NCBI GenBank assembly: GCA_016720835.1 | Contig: JADKJW010000005.1 | Coordinates: forward strand, 230,496 to 294,495 | DNA: 64,000 nucleotides | Direction of reading: 5' to 3' | Origin: Ignavibacteria bacterium | Lineage (GTDB): Bacteria; Bacteroidota; Ignavibacteria; SZUA-365 | Part shown: positions 16,878 through 24,946 of the stretch, piece by piece | Position numbering within the stretch: position 1 is the stretch's first letter | Layout: each line of letters begins with the position of its first letter | The notes under the pieces: model-generated | Database searches by the model: none | Told to the model about the DNA's origin: nothing | What the model saw: only the letters and a program-made list of their open reading frames with translations | Position numbers and translations under genes: made by a program

Positions 16878-17750
16878 ATGAACGAGCACCAGTTCGGCCA
16901 GCTGCTCGACAAGGCGCAGTACTACGAGGAGCACCGCGAGTGGCTGCACGCCTCGCAGTACTACCTGCGCATCCTCCGCGCCCAGCCCGGGCTGTCCGAC
17001 ATTGCCGTCCGGCTCTCGGGCGTCTACGCCGAGATGGGGAATATCGCCGCGGCGGAGCAGGTGCTGCTCAACGCGCTCGGGCGCGACAACGGCAATCCCG
17101 ATCTGCTCTTCGCGCTCGGGCGGATCTTCTACCGGGCGGAAGACCTCGACAAGGCGCTGTACTACTTCGAGCAGCTCATTCCGCACCGGATCCCGCAGGC
17201 GCACCACACCATCGGGCTGATCCAGTATCAGAAGGGACAGTACGTCAAGGCGGAGCGCCATCTGCTCCGGGCCTTCGAACTCGACCCGGCGAACACCGGC
17301 GTGCACACCATTCTCGCCGAGACCCTGCTCAAGAACGGCAAACCGCAGCGGGCGATCGAGGTGCTGCGCGAGATGCAGCGGCTGCAGCCCGGGGACTGGC
17401 AGAGCGGGTACCTGCTCGGCGTCGCGCACGTGGCGGCGAGGCAGTGGACGCAGGCGCTCGAGGCGTTCACGCTGCTGTTGCTCGTCCGTCCCGACGACGT
17501 CGACGCGCTCTGCGCGGCGTCGAGCGTCCTGGTGCAGGTGCGCGAGATGGGGACCGCCGAGGAATACCTGCGCAAGGCGCAGCGCCTCGCTCCGCGTTCC
17601 CCGGTCGTGCTGAATCATCTCGGGAGCTTCGCCCTGATGAAGGCCGACCGCGCGAAGGCGCGCGCGTGCTTCTCGGAGGTGCTGGAAATCGACCCGTCCA
17701 ACGCGACGGCCCTCGAGCATCTGCGGCTCCTCGAACCGGCAGCGCTCTAG
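16878..17750 (+). CDS. tetratricopeptide-repeat protein
   Basis: The 290-aa product consists almost entirely of TPR helix pairs, for example AQYYEEHREWLHASQYYLRI, LFALGRIFYRAEDLDKALYY and the final repeat ACFSEVLEIDPSNATALEHL. No signal peptide or membrane segment is seen, so it is probably cytoplasmic. TPRs are scaffolds for protein contacts and the partner is unknown. It is 7 bases after guaA and 7 bases before the LpoA-like gene, which suggests that the three are co-transcribed. Confidence 0.85.
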   Translation: MNEHQFGQLLDKAQYYEEHREWLHASQYYLRILRAQPGLSDIAVRLSGVYAEMGNIAAAEQVLLNALGRDNGNPDLLFALGRIFYRAEDLDKALYYFEQLIPHRIPQAHHTIGLIQYQKGQYVKAERHLLRAFELDPANTGVHTILAETLLKNGKPQRAIEVLREMQRLQPGDWQSGYLLGVAHVAARQWTQALEAFTLLLLVRPDDVDALCAASSVLVQVREMGTAEEYLRKAQRLAPRSPVVLNHLGSFALMKADRAKARACFSEVLEIDPSNATALEHLRLLEPAAL

Positions 17751-17757
17751 GTCCGCC

Positions 17758-19479
17758 GTGCGCCCGGCCCTGATCGCGGCACTGTTCCTTCCCGTCCTGC
17801 TCGCGCCGATCCGCGCGCAGGACGACGGTGCGGGCGTCGAACGGACCTTCTCCGATGCGTTGGCGCTTTTCGAGCGCGGGCAGTTCGCCGCCGCCGCGGC
17901 GCGCTTCGATTCGCTGTGCGAGCGCGTCCCGGATCACGCGCGCTCCACCGCGGCCTGCATCATGGCCGCGCGCGCGCACGCGCGCTCGTACCGGCCCGCC
18001 CGGTCGCGCGCGCTGCTCGAACGCTTCCCGGAACGCTTCCCCGGCAGCCGCTACGCGGGCGAGGCCGCGATGCTGCTGGGCGACGTGCTCGTCAAGCTCG
18101 GTGAGCCGCGCGGCGCGTGGAAGCCCTACGGCCTGGCCTGGTCCGCCGCGACGGAGGAGGGCGACCGCGCGTCCGCACTCGCGCGCCTCGACTCGCTCGC
18201 GCGCGGAGAACCGGATATCCGCATCCTCGACTCCCTTGTTTCGCAGCCCGCGCTGCTGCCTTGCGCGGCGGCGGTGCTGCTCGGCTGCTGCGAGGACGCC
18301 GTGGCGCGCCGGAATCCGCGGCGCGCGGAAGACGCGCTGCGCCTGCTCGCGCCGCGCGCGCTGGACGCGGGGCAGCGCGCGCGGCGCGATGCCGCCCGGC
18401 AGCGCATCGCGGCGGCGGCGGCCCCCGCGCGCATTGCGGTGGTGCTGCCGGCGCCGTTCGACGACCTCGAGAGAAATCTCGTCGTGCGCGATCTCCGCGA
18501 CGGCCTCCTCACGGCGCTCGACATGCACCGGCAGCTCGGAGGAGCGCCCGTCGAAACCGAGCTCATCGTCTCCTCCTCCACGGACTCGATCCGGCGCGTG
18601 CTGCGCCGGCTCGCGGGCGAGGAACGCATCGTCGGCATCATCGGCGGCGTGTTCAGCGCGGACGCCTCTCTCCTGTCGCGCGCGGCGTCCGGGTGCGGCG
18701 TGCCCTGCGTCATTCCCGCCGCGACGGCCGAGGATCTCGCGACCGCGGGCGGAAACATCTTCCAGCTGAACACGCCCTTCGCCGTGCGCGGGGCCGTGCT
18801 GGCGGAGTACCTCGCGACGCGGAATCCCGTGCCGCGCGTCGCCGTGCTCGCGCCGATCGAGACGTTCGCGCGGGCGATCGCCAGCGCCTTCATCGACCGC
18901 GCGAAGGAACTCTCGGTGCCCATCGAGATCGTGTCCTGGTACGCGCCGGGAACAAAGGACTACCGAAGCCAGTATAAGACGATAGCCGGGAGGATACCGC
19001 CCGACGACAGCGCGGCGGTGCTCTTCCTCCCGGTGCCGAGCCGGGAGCAGGCTGCCGCGATTCTCGCGGGAGCGCGGGCCGCGGGGGTTCGCGCGACCCT
19101 GCTCGGGGCGGGGGACTGGAACCATCCCGCGCTCTTCACCACCAGCGGTATGGAGGGACTTCGCATGGAATTCGAATCGGACTATGCCGTGCACACGGGA
19201 TTTTCCCAGTACCTGGCGTTCGAATCCGCCTACCGGGCTCGCACGCAGCGCGACGTCACGCGCCATGCCGTGTTCGGCTACGACGCGGCGCGCTTTTTCC
19301 TGAACGCGCTCCCCGCGGATCCGCAGGATCGCGGGGCGCTGCTCCGTCGCCTGCGCGCGGTGTACATCGGATTGCGGTCCCCCATCGATCTCTCGACAGG
19401 CCAGGCGAATCGCGGCATCAACATCATGACCGTGCAGGGCGGACGCATCAGCCGCCTGACGACCATTCCCGCGGAGTGA
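17758..19479 (+). CDS. periplasmic binding-protein-like (LpoA/LivK-type) protein with helical N-terminal domain
   Basis: The 573-aa protein starts at a GTG (17758). Its signal peptide ends APIRA before QDDGA, so the mature protein would start with Gln. Residues about 30-215 are helical, TPR-like repeats (FERGQFAAAAARFDSLC). Residues about 220-570 form a type-I periplasmic binding fold (ARIAVVLPAP, then VGIIGGVFSADASLLSRAA, VPCVIPAATAEDL, and FGYDAARFFLNAL). TPR plus Peripla_BP_6 is the layout of LpoA, an activator of penicillin-binding proteins, but branched-chain amino acid receptors share the second fold. No ABC permease lies nearby, which favours the LpoA-like reading. The stop overlaps the radC start. 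Confidence 0.75.
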   Translation: MRPALIAALFLPVLLAPIRAQDDGAGVERTFSDALALFERGQFAAAAARFDSLCERVPDHARSTAACIMAARAHARSYRPARSRALLERFPERFPGSRYAGEAAMLLGDVLVKLGEPRGAWKPYGLAWSAATEEGDRASALARLDSLARGEPDIRILDSLVSQPALLPCAAAVLLGCCEDAVARRNPRRAEDALRLLAPRALDAGQRARRDAARQRIAAAAAPARIAVVLPAPFDDLERNLVVRDLRDGLLTALDMHRQLGGAPVETELIVSSSTDSIRRVLRRLAGEERIVGIIGGVFSADASLLSRAASGCGVPCVIPAATAEDLATAGGNIFQLNTPFAVRGAVLAEYLATRNPVPRVAVLAPIETFARAIASAFIDRAKELSVPIEIVSWYAPGTKDYRSQYKTIAGRIPPDDSAAVLFLPVPSREQAAAILAGARAAGVRATLLGAGDWNHPALFTTSGMEGLRMEFESDYAVHTGFSQYLAFESAYRARTQRDVTRHAVFGYDAARFFLNALPADPQDRGALLRRLRAVYIGLRSPIDLSTGQANRGINIMTVQGGRISRLTTIPAE

Positions 19480-20210
19480 GCGCGGTGGGGAAGCCCGCGA
19501 ACGCGAGCGTCGTCAGGGAGGAGGCGCCGCGCAATGTGATCCGCGAGTGGCCGGAGTGCGACCGGCCGCGCGAGAAGTGCATGGCCCGGGGAGCGTCCGC
19601 GCTCAGCGACACGGAACTGCTCGCCATCATCATCAATGCCGGGAGCGGCGAGCGTTCCGCGATCGATATCGCGCGCGACCTCGTCGGGGCGTACTCCGAT
19701 CTGCGCGCGCTTTCCCGCAGGCCGCTCTCCGAACTGATGCAGCGCAGGGGGATCGGCCCCGCGCGCGCGGTGGCCATCGCCGCCGCCTTCGAGCTCGGGA
19801 AGCGGCAGGCCGCCATCGGCGATTCGGACAGTCTGCGCGTGCAGGGTCCGGAAGATGTGGCGCAGCGGTACATTCCGATCATGCGCGATCTTCCGACGGA
19901 ACGCTTCATCGCGCTCCTTCTCAACAACGCCGGCCGCGTCATCCGCGAGCACCTCATCTCCCAGGGCTCGGTCAGCGCGAGTATCGTCCATCCGCGGGAA
20001 GTGTTTCACGCCGCGGTGACCGAACACGCCAGCGCGATCATTCTTCTGCACAACCACCCGAGCGGCGTGCGCACCGCGAGCCACGAGGACCGGGCTGTCA
20101 CGAAGCAGCTCATCGAGGCGGGACGACTCATGGACATTCCCATCCGCGACCACGTCATCATCTGCGGCAGCGGATATGTGAGCTTCGCGGAACAGGGCTG
20201 GATGGCCTGA
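19476..20210 (+). CDS. radC: RadC family JAB/MPN-domain protein
   Basis: The 244-aa product has the N-terminal helix-hairpin-helix region (SELMQRRGIGPARAVAIAA) and the MPN+ domain with LHNHPSG (His192, His194) and Asp205, completing the HxHx10D zinc motif; Glu143 is the likely fourth residue. RadC is conserved in bacteria, but its role in DNA repair is unproven. The start is a GTG overlapping the upstream TGA (GTGA). The stop lies only two bases from the convergent rarA stop. Confidence 0.92.
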   Translation: MSAVGKPANASVVREEAPRNVIREWPECDRPREKCMARGASALSDTELLAIIINAGSGERSAIDIARDLVGAYSDLRALSRRPLSELMQRRGIGPARAVAIAAAFELGKRQAAIGDSDSLRVQGPEDVAQRYIPIMRDLPTERFIALLLNNAGRVIREHLISQGSVSASIVHPREVFHAAVTEHASAIILLHNHPSGVRTASHEDRAVTKQLIEAGRLMDIPIRDHVIICGSGYVSFAEQGWMA

Positions 20211-20212
20211 TC

Positions 20213-21502
20213 TCAGTATTTGCGGCGTTTCCAGAGGATGCGAAGCCGCTCCTTCAGCTTCTGTTCGCGGCCTTCATCGGAGGGCTGGTAGTACTGGCGT
20301 TCGGCGATTTCCTTCGGAAGGTACGAGGCGTCGACGAAATGCCCCGGAAACGCGTGCGGATACTTGTACCCCTTTCCGTAGCCGATGTCCTTCATGAACG
20401 ACGTCGGCGCATTGCGGAGGTGAAGCGGGACGTCGTACGGGGGCAGGGCGTCCGCATCGCGCATCGCCGCGCCGATCGCCTCGTATGCTGCGTTGCTCTT
20501 CGGCGCGCAGGCAAGATACGTGGTGGTCTGCCCCAGGACGATGCGCGCCTCGGGCATGCCGATCGCATGGACCGCCTGGAAACAGGCCGTCGCCAGGAGC
20601 AGGGCGTTGGGTTCGGCATTGCCGACATCTTCCGAGGCGAGGACGATGAGGCGGCGCGCGACGAAGAGGGGATCCTCGCCGCCGTTGAGCATGCGCGCAA
20701 GCCAGTACAACGCGGCGTCCGGATCGCTTCCGCGCACGGATTTGATGAAGGCGGAGATGATGTTGTAATGCTCTTCGCCGCCCTTGTCGTATTTGGCGAA
20801 GGCGCGCTGGAAGGCCTCCTCCAGGGTTTCCTGCGCGATGTGGACAACCCCGTCCCGCTCGGCGAGCACGCAGCACATCTCGAGGCCGTTCAAGAGCGCG
20901 CGCGCGTCGCCGCCGCTGAACGCCGACAGCATCTGCCTGTCCTCGAACGTCACCGTCAGGGTCTTCAGATACTCATCGCGCTCAAGCGCGTGATCGAGGA
21001 TGGATTCCAGGTCCTGTACCGTCAGCGGATTCAGGATGAAAATCTTCGCCCGGGATCTGAGCGGTGGAATGACTTCGAAGGAAGGATTCTCGGTCGTGGC
21101 CCCGATCAAGGTGATGTCACCCTGCTCAACTGCTTGCAGGAGCGCATCTTGCTGCGCTTTGTTGAAGCGATGGATCTCATCAATGAAGAGGATCGTGATC
21201 GGACTGCCTTCGAGCTTCCGGCTCTCCTTCGCGCGCTCGATCACGGACCGGACTTCCTTGACGCCAGAGGAAACAGCGCTCAGCTGGACGAATTCCGCCG
21301 AGGCCTTCTCCGCAAGAATCCTCGCGAGCGTCGTTTTTCCCGAGCCCGGAGGGCCCCAGAGAATCATGCTGAGGATGTGACCCTGCTCGTGCATGCGTCG
21401 GACGGGCTTGCCGGGACCGAGCAGATGATCCTGTCCGACGAAGTCGTCGAGCGACCGCGGCCGCATGCGTTCGGCGAGTGGAGTGCTGTCTGTGTGAGGC
21501 AT
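20213..21502 (-). CDS. rarA: replication-associated recombination protein A (MgsA/RarA)
   Basis: The 429-aa AAA+ ATPase has Walker A GPPGSGKTT (50-58), Walker B FIDEIHRF (about 106-113), a sensor-1 GATTENPSFEV segment and the C-terminal tetramerisation region ending YGKGYKYPHAFPGHFVDASY. RarA acts at stalled replication forks and is related to clamp-loader ATPases. The ATG at 21502 gives the typical short N-terminus before LAERMRP. The 66-base gap to the anti-sigma-like gene upstream has no clear promoter or terminator. Confidence 0.95.
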   Translation of the reverse strand: MPHTDSTPLAERMRPRSLDDFVGQDHLLGPGKPVRRMHEQGHILSMILWGPPGSGKTTLARILAEKASAEFVQLSAVSSGVKEVRSVIERAKESRKLEGSPITILFIDEIHRFNKAQQDALLQAVEQGDITLIGATTENPSFEVIPPLRSRAKIFILNPLTVQDLESILDHALERDEYLKTLTVTFEDRQMLSAFSGGDARALLNGLEMCCVLAERDGVVHIAQETLEEAFQRAFAKYDKGGEEHYNIISAFIKSVRGSDPDAALYWLARMLNGGEDPLFVARRLIVLASEDVGNAEPNALLLATACFQAVHAIGMPEARIVLGQTTTYLACAPKSNAAYEAIGAAMRDADALPPYDVPLHLRNAPTSFMKDIGYGKGYKYPHAFPGHFVDASYLPKEIAERQYYQPSDEGREQKLKERLRILWKRRKY

Positions 21503-21568
21503 TGGTGTGGGGGAACGGCTGCGCCCCGTGAACAGGGCTCCGGAGCGCTGTCAGCGCCCGTTCCGCCA

Positions 21569-22344
21569 TTATTTCGGTTTCGCCTGTAAGAGCTTCAGGC
21601 TGTCGCGCAGGGCGGCGCTGTCTCGCGGCGTGAGCCCCGTGCGCATTTTGACGAGTTCCTTTTTCTGAATCGGATCGTAGTCCTGCTCGTAGGTCGGCAC
21701 CGCCTTCGATGCGCCCGGGACATCCTTGTCTTCGGCCTTCTGTGCGGCGTCGCCCTTTTCGTTCGCACGCAATCCGGCGGGGAGCGTATTTCCGGCAGGC
21801 GCATCAGAGCCGCGTTTTTCGTCCATCTGCCGCTCTGCTTCTTTGGACTTCTCTCCCGAAATCGTCGGTGACTCGCTGGCGGGAGTGTGCTGCTCGCTGC
21901 GCGGCTGTTCGAGCAGATCGATCGGCGTGGTGTGTTCGACTGTGCCTGCGTCTCGCCGAGGGTGATGGCCGGCGTTTGCGGGGGGGCAGGAACTGCGTCG
22001 GGTTCCGGTGCTTGTCTCAGCTCCGGAATGGGCCCGACCGGAACGACCTCCTGCAACTCCGGGTTGCGGGTGAGGGTGATCGCGACAACGACCACGATGG
22101 CGACGCCGGCGACGGTGGAGAGGAAGGCCATGCGTCCGCGCATCCAATCCCACAGGACGGGTCGCTGAGGCGCTTCGGGGGCAGACTGGGGCCGTCGGGT
22201 GGCATCGACTTCCTGTCGCACGCGGGCGAGGAAGTCATCGGAGGTTTTCAGTTTCGGAAGAGCACGGAGGTCGGCCCTCAGACGGTCGAATTGTGCATCG
22301 TCCCCGGGTTCCTGCGGTGTGGAAAACGTGTCGCCATGTGCCAT
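21569..22344 (-). CDS. anti-sigma-factor-like membrane protein, reading frame broken
   Basis: The gene starts at ATG 22344 with GGAGGA eight bases upstream, 20 bases after the stop of the ECF sigma gene, the usual place for its anti-sigma factor. The first part encodes a cytoplasmic region (FDRLRADLRALPKLKTSDDF), one membrane segment (FLSTVAGVAIVVVVAITL) and a periplasmic stalk. From about 21945 the sensible frame changes. The original frame runs on to 21595 as Arg/Ser-rich noise, while the -1 frame encodes TTPIDLLEQPRSEQHTPASE and a charged tail ending LKLLQAKPK at 21569. A single missing base explains this; seven C in a row at 21980-21986 are another possible slip site. It could be a sequencing error, a mutation or slippage. 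Confidence 0.6.
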
Positions 22345-22363
22345 CGCATCTTCCTCCGTCACC

Positions 22364-23014
22364 CTAATCGTAGATGTCCTTCAGCATTTTCTGGAGCATC
22401 GACCGTCCTCGATTGATGCGTGATTTGATCGTTCCAAGGGGAAGATCAAGGATATCGCAAATCTCCTCATACTGCAATTCCTGCACGTCCCGAAGGATGA
22501 CCGCTTCCCGGAACGCATCCGGAAGCCTCGCCAGGGCCTCCTGAATGCGTTCGTTTTTTATGAGCGTGTCCGTTCGTTTGTCCGGACCGGGTTCCACGTC
22601 GAGGATTTCAGATTCAGGGTCCTCCTCGTATTCCGGCTCGCGGATGATCGCGACCGTGTAGCGCCGGTGCGGACGACGCAACTCGCTTTTGGCGAGGTTG
22701 CTCGCGATGGTGTAGAGCCATGTCGAGAAGCGTCCGACAGGCTGGTACAGCATGCGCTTCTGGTACAGGCGGATGAAGGTTTCCTGCAGCATGTCCTCGG
22801 CGGTCTCCAGAGAGCCGATGTAGCGGTAGATATAGTTCAGCAAGTGGTTCTTGTACCGCAGAACCAGCATGTCAAAGGCTTCCTCGACATCCTGCTGGAG
22901 CAACATGGCCAGTTCCTCATCGGAAAGGTGTGCAAGATCGCTGCGGTTCGTATTCCTGTCTCGTTCTTTCTGTTGAACGAGCGAGGGCGCAGAATGTTCC
23001 CGGGAATTGGCCAT
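22364..23014 (-). CDS. ECF-type RNA polymerase sigma factor
   Basis: The 216-aa product has sigma region 2 (about 40-105: FDMLVLRYKNHLLNYIYRYI, then LQETFIRLYQK) and region 4 (about 155-212, with LPDAFREAVILRDVQELQYE and GTIKSRINRGRSMLQ). Region 3 and region 1.1 are missing, as expected for an extracytoplasmic-function sigma factor. It would direct an envelope or stress regulon that cannot be named from sequence. The frame-broken gene downstream is the likely cognate anti-sigma factor. It begins 15 bases before holA and so may be co-transcribed with uppP-holA. Confidence 0.93.
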   Translation of the reverse strand: MANSREHSAPSLVQQKERDRNTNRSDLAHLSDEELAMLLQQDVEEAFDMLVLRYKNHLLNYIYRYIGSLETAEDMLQETFIRLYQKRMLYQPVGRFSTWLYTIASNLAKSELRRPHRRYTVAIIREPEYEEDPESEILDVEPGPDKRTDTLIKNERIQEALARLPDAFREAVILRDVQELQYEEICDILDLPLGTIKSRINRGRSMLQKMLKDIYD

Positions 23015-23029
23015 GGGACCGAGAATTGT

Positions 23030-24085
23030 TCACGTCAAGGGTGTGGTGAGCTGATAGACCAGCCGCGAGAGGACCGAGAAGGGATCGGTGGACTGGGATT
23101 TCAACTCGAGATCCGCCGCAAGAAGATATTCAAATAGACGCTCAAACTCCTCGGGATTTGCGAAATTCGGGAGAAATTTTTTCAAATTATCGAGTTGCCA
23201 TCCCATGCCGACGCCGACGCTCCGCGCCTCCTCGTCCGTGCTCCTGCCTCTGGACGGCGGAAGGTATCGCGCCTGCCACAGGACGGCAAGCTGTTTCGAG
23301 AGGTGGTACACGATGAGGGTGGGGGCCTCGGAAGAGGCAATGACGGAGAGGATCTCGAGCGCCTTGGACGTATTGCGCTCGAAAACGGCGTCCGAAAGCT
23401 GAAACAGGTTGTACTGTTTCGACATCCCGAGCAGGGTATAGACGTCGTCCTCCGAAATCTCCGCGGCGTCCGGCAGGGCGAGGTGCATCTTCTCGATTTC
23501 GCCGGCAATCTCCCGCGTCGAGTCGCTCTTGAGCGTCTGCAGCACGGCGATCGCGGCGGGCGAGATGGTCTTCCCGTGTTTCTGGAATTCCGTCTTGATC
23601 CACAGCGCCATGACCGGCTCGCGCAGGCGCTTGAATTCGACGGTGACATCCGTGCCGAAGCGATTCTGCGGTGACTTCAGGTAGGCGACGATGTCGGTGA
23701 TGTCTTTTTTCTGCTTGCCGGCCCCCCGCCGCTTCGCCGATTTCGGCAGCGCGGCGGCGGTGAGAATGAGCACCGTGTCCGGCGCGGGATTCTGCACGTA
23801 CGCTGCGGCGACGTCCTCGCCGAGAAGGCGGTCGGCGTCGCGCACGATGACCACGCGCTTCTCGGAGAGAAAGGGGAACGCGTTGGCGGCGGCGATGATC
23901 TCCTGCGCTTTCGTCTCCGTTGCCCAGAACAGGTTCAGGTTGAAGGACGCGTCCCCGTCCCCAAGCGCGGCATCGGCGAGCACGCGGGCTTCCTGCTCGA
24001 TGAGGTAGTCCTCCTCCCCGTAGAAATAATACACGGGATGGAAGGCGCGTTTTCGAATCTGGGTGCGAAGTTCCTGCAGCGTCAC
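23030..24085 (-). CDS. holA: DNA polymerase III delta subunit
   Basis: The 351-aa product matches HolA: an N-terminal domain starting TLQELRTQIRKRAFHPVYYF with the degenerate P-loop region FYGEEDYLIEQEA, a middle AAA-like domain (KRVVIVRDADRLL) and the C-terminal clamp-loader collar domain. Delta opens the sliding clamp within the clamp loader. The start is a GTG (24085) overlapping the uppP stop as GTGA. The sequence is full length for the family. Confidence 0.93.
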   Translation of the reverse strand: MTLQELRTQIRKRAFHPVYYFYGEEDYLIEQEARVLADAALGDGDASFNLNLFWATETKAQEIIAAANAFPFLSEKRVVIVRDADRLLGEDVAAAYVQNPAPDTVLILTAAALPKSAKRRGAGKQKKDITDIVAYLKSPQNRFGTDVTVEFKRLREPVMALWIKTEFQKHGKTISPAAIAVLQTLKSDSTREIAGEIEKMHLALPDAAEISEDDVYTLLGMSKQYNLFQLSDAVFERNTSKALEILSVIASSEAPTLIVYHLSKQLAVLWQARYLPPSRGRSTDEEARSVGVGMGWQLDNLKKFLPNFANPEEFERLFEYLLAADLELKSQSTDPFSVLSRLVYQLTTPLT

Positions 24086-24903
24086 GGCGCGAGGATGTCT
24101 GCCTGGAGCAAAGCCAGGATGATGAGGGCGAGGGCGATGCGGTAGACGACGAACACCGAGGTGGAATGCGACCGGAGATAGCGGAGGAGGAAGGCGATCG
24201 AGAGGAAGCCCACGATGCCCGACACGGCGACGGCCACGAGCAGCGACACCCCGAAGTCGGTGGTGAGCGTGTGCCGCAGCTTGTAGAGCTGGTAGAACCC
24301 GCTGAGCGCGACCGTTGGGATGCTGAGGAGGAACGAAAACGAGGCCGCGGTCTCGCGCGTCAGATTGAGGAAAAGACCGGCGGTGATGGTCGTTCCGGAG
24401 CGTGACGCGCCCGGGATGAGCGCGACCGCCTGCGCGAGTCCGATGACCTGCGTGTCGAGCAGCCCGATCGATCCCGCATCCCGCGCGCGGGTGGAGACGC
24501 GCTCCGCGATCGACAGCAGGATGGAGAAAAAGATAAGACTGCCCGATATCACGTACAGCGAGCGGAATCCCGTCTCGATCAGGTCCTTGAACAGCAGCCC
24601 GCAGATCGCGATGGGCAGCGTCGCGAACAGGATCCACCACGCCTGCTTCGCGTCCGGTGTGCCGAAGGGATCGCGACGGGCCAGCGACCGCAGGAACGCG
24701 GCGCCGAGGCGGAGGATATCGGCGCGGAAGTACACGAGGACGGCGATCAGCGTCCCGATCTGCGTCACGGCGGTGAACGGCGCGCCCGGATCGTCCCAGC
24801 CGAACAGGGCCGGAATGATGCGCAGATGCGCGGTGCTGCTGACGGGGAGAAACTCGGTCAGGCCCTGCACGATGCCCAGCACGACGGCTTCCAGGAGGCT
24901 CAT
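24082..24903 (-). CDS. uppP: undecaprenyl-diphosphatase UppP/BacA
   Basis: The 273-aa polytopic membrane protein carries the two family signatures: GLTEFLPVSSTAHL (14-27, Glu17) and PGASRSGTT (163-171, with the catalytic Arg). It dephosphorylates undecaprenyl pyrophosphate at the membrane, recycling the lipid carrier for peptidoglycan and other polymers. The ATG at 24903 gives the standard N-terminus MSLLEAVVLGIVQG. It follows the bi-domain oxidoreductase gene after 43 bases and is coupled to holA by a four-base overlap. Confidence 0.97.
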   Translation of the reverse strand: MSLLEAVVLGIVQGLTEFLPVSSTAHLRIIPALFGWDDPGAPFTAVTQIGTLIAVLVYFRADILRLGAAFLRSLARRDPFGTPDAKQAWWILFATLPIAICGLLFKDLIETGFRSLYVISGSLIFFSILLSIAERVSTRARDAGSIGLLDTQVIGLAQAVALIPGASRSGTTITAGLFLNLTRETAASFSFLLSIPTVALSGFYQLYKLRHTLTTDFGVSLLVAVAVSGIVGFLSIAFLLRYLRSHSTSVFVVYRIALALIILALLQADILAP

Positions 24904-24946
24904 GGGCGATGCACGGGAGGAAACGCGCGCGTCCGGATCGGCGTCG

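Noticed and set aside
19476..20210. RadC as a marker of a mobile element
   Set aside because: RadC-like genes occur on islands, but this one is full length, in an operon with housekeeping genes and without mobile-element signs.
21980..21986. The C7 run as proven phase-variation tract
   Set aside because: Seven bases is short for this, codon usage points to a break further downstream, and a sequencing error cannot be excluded.
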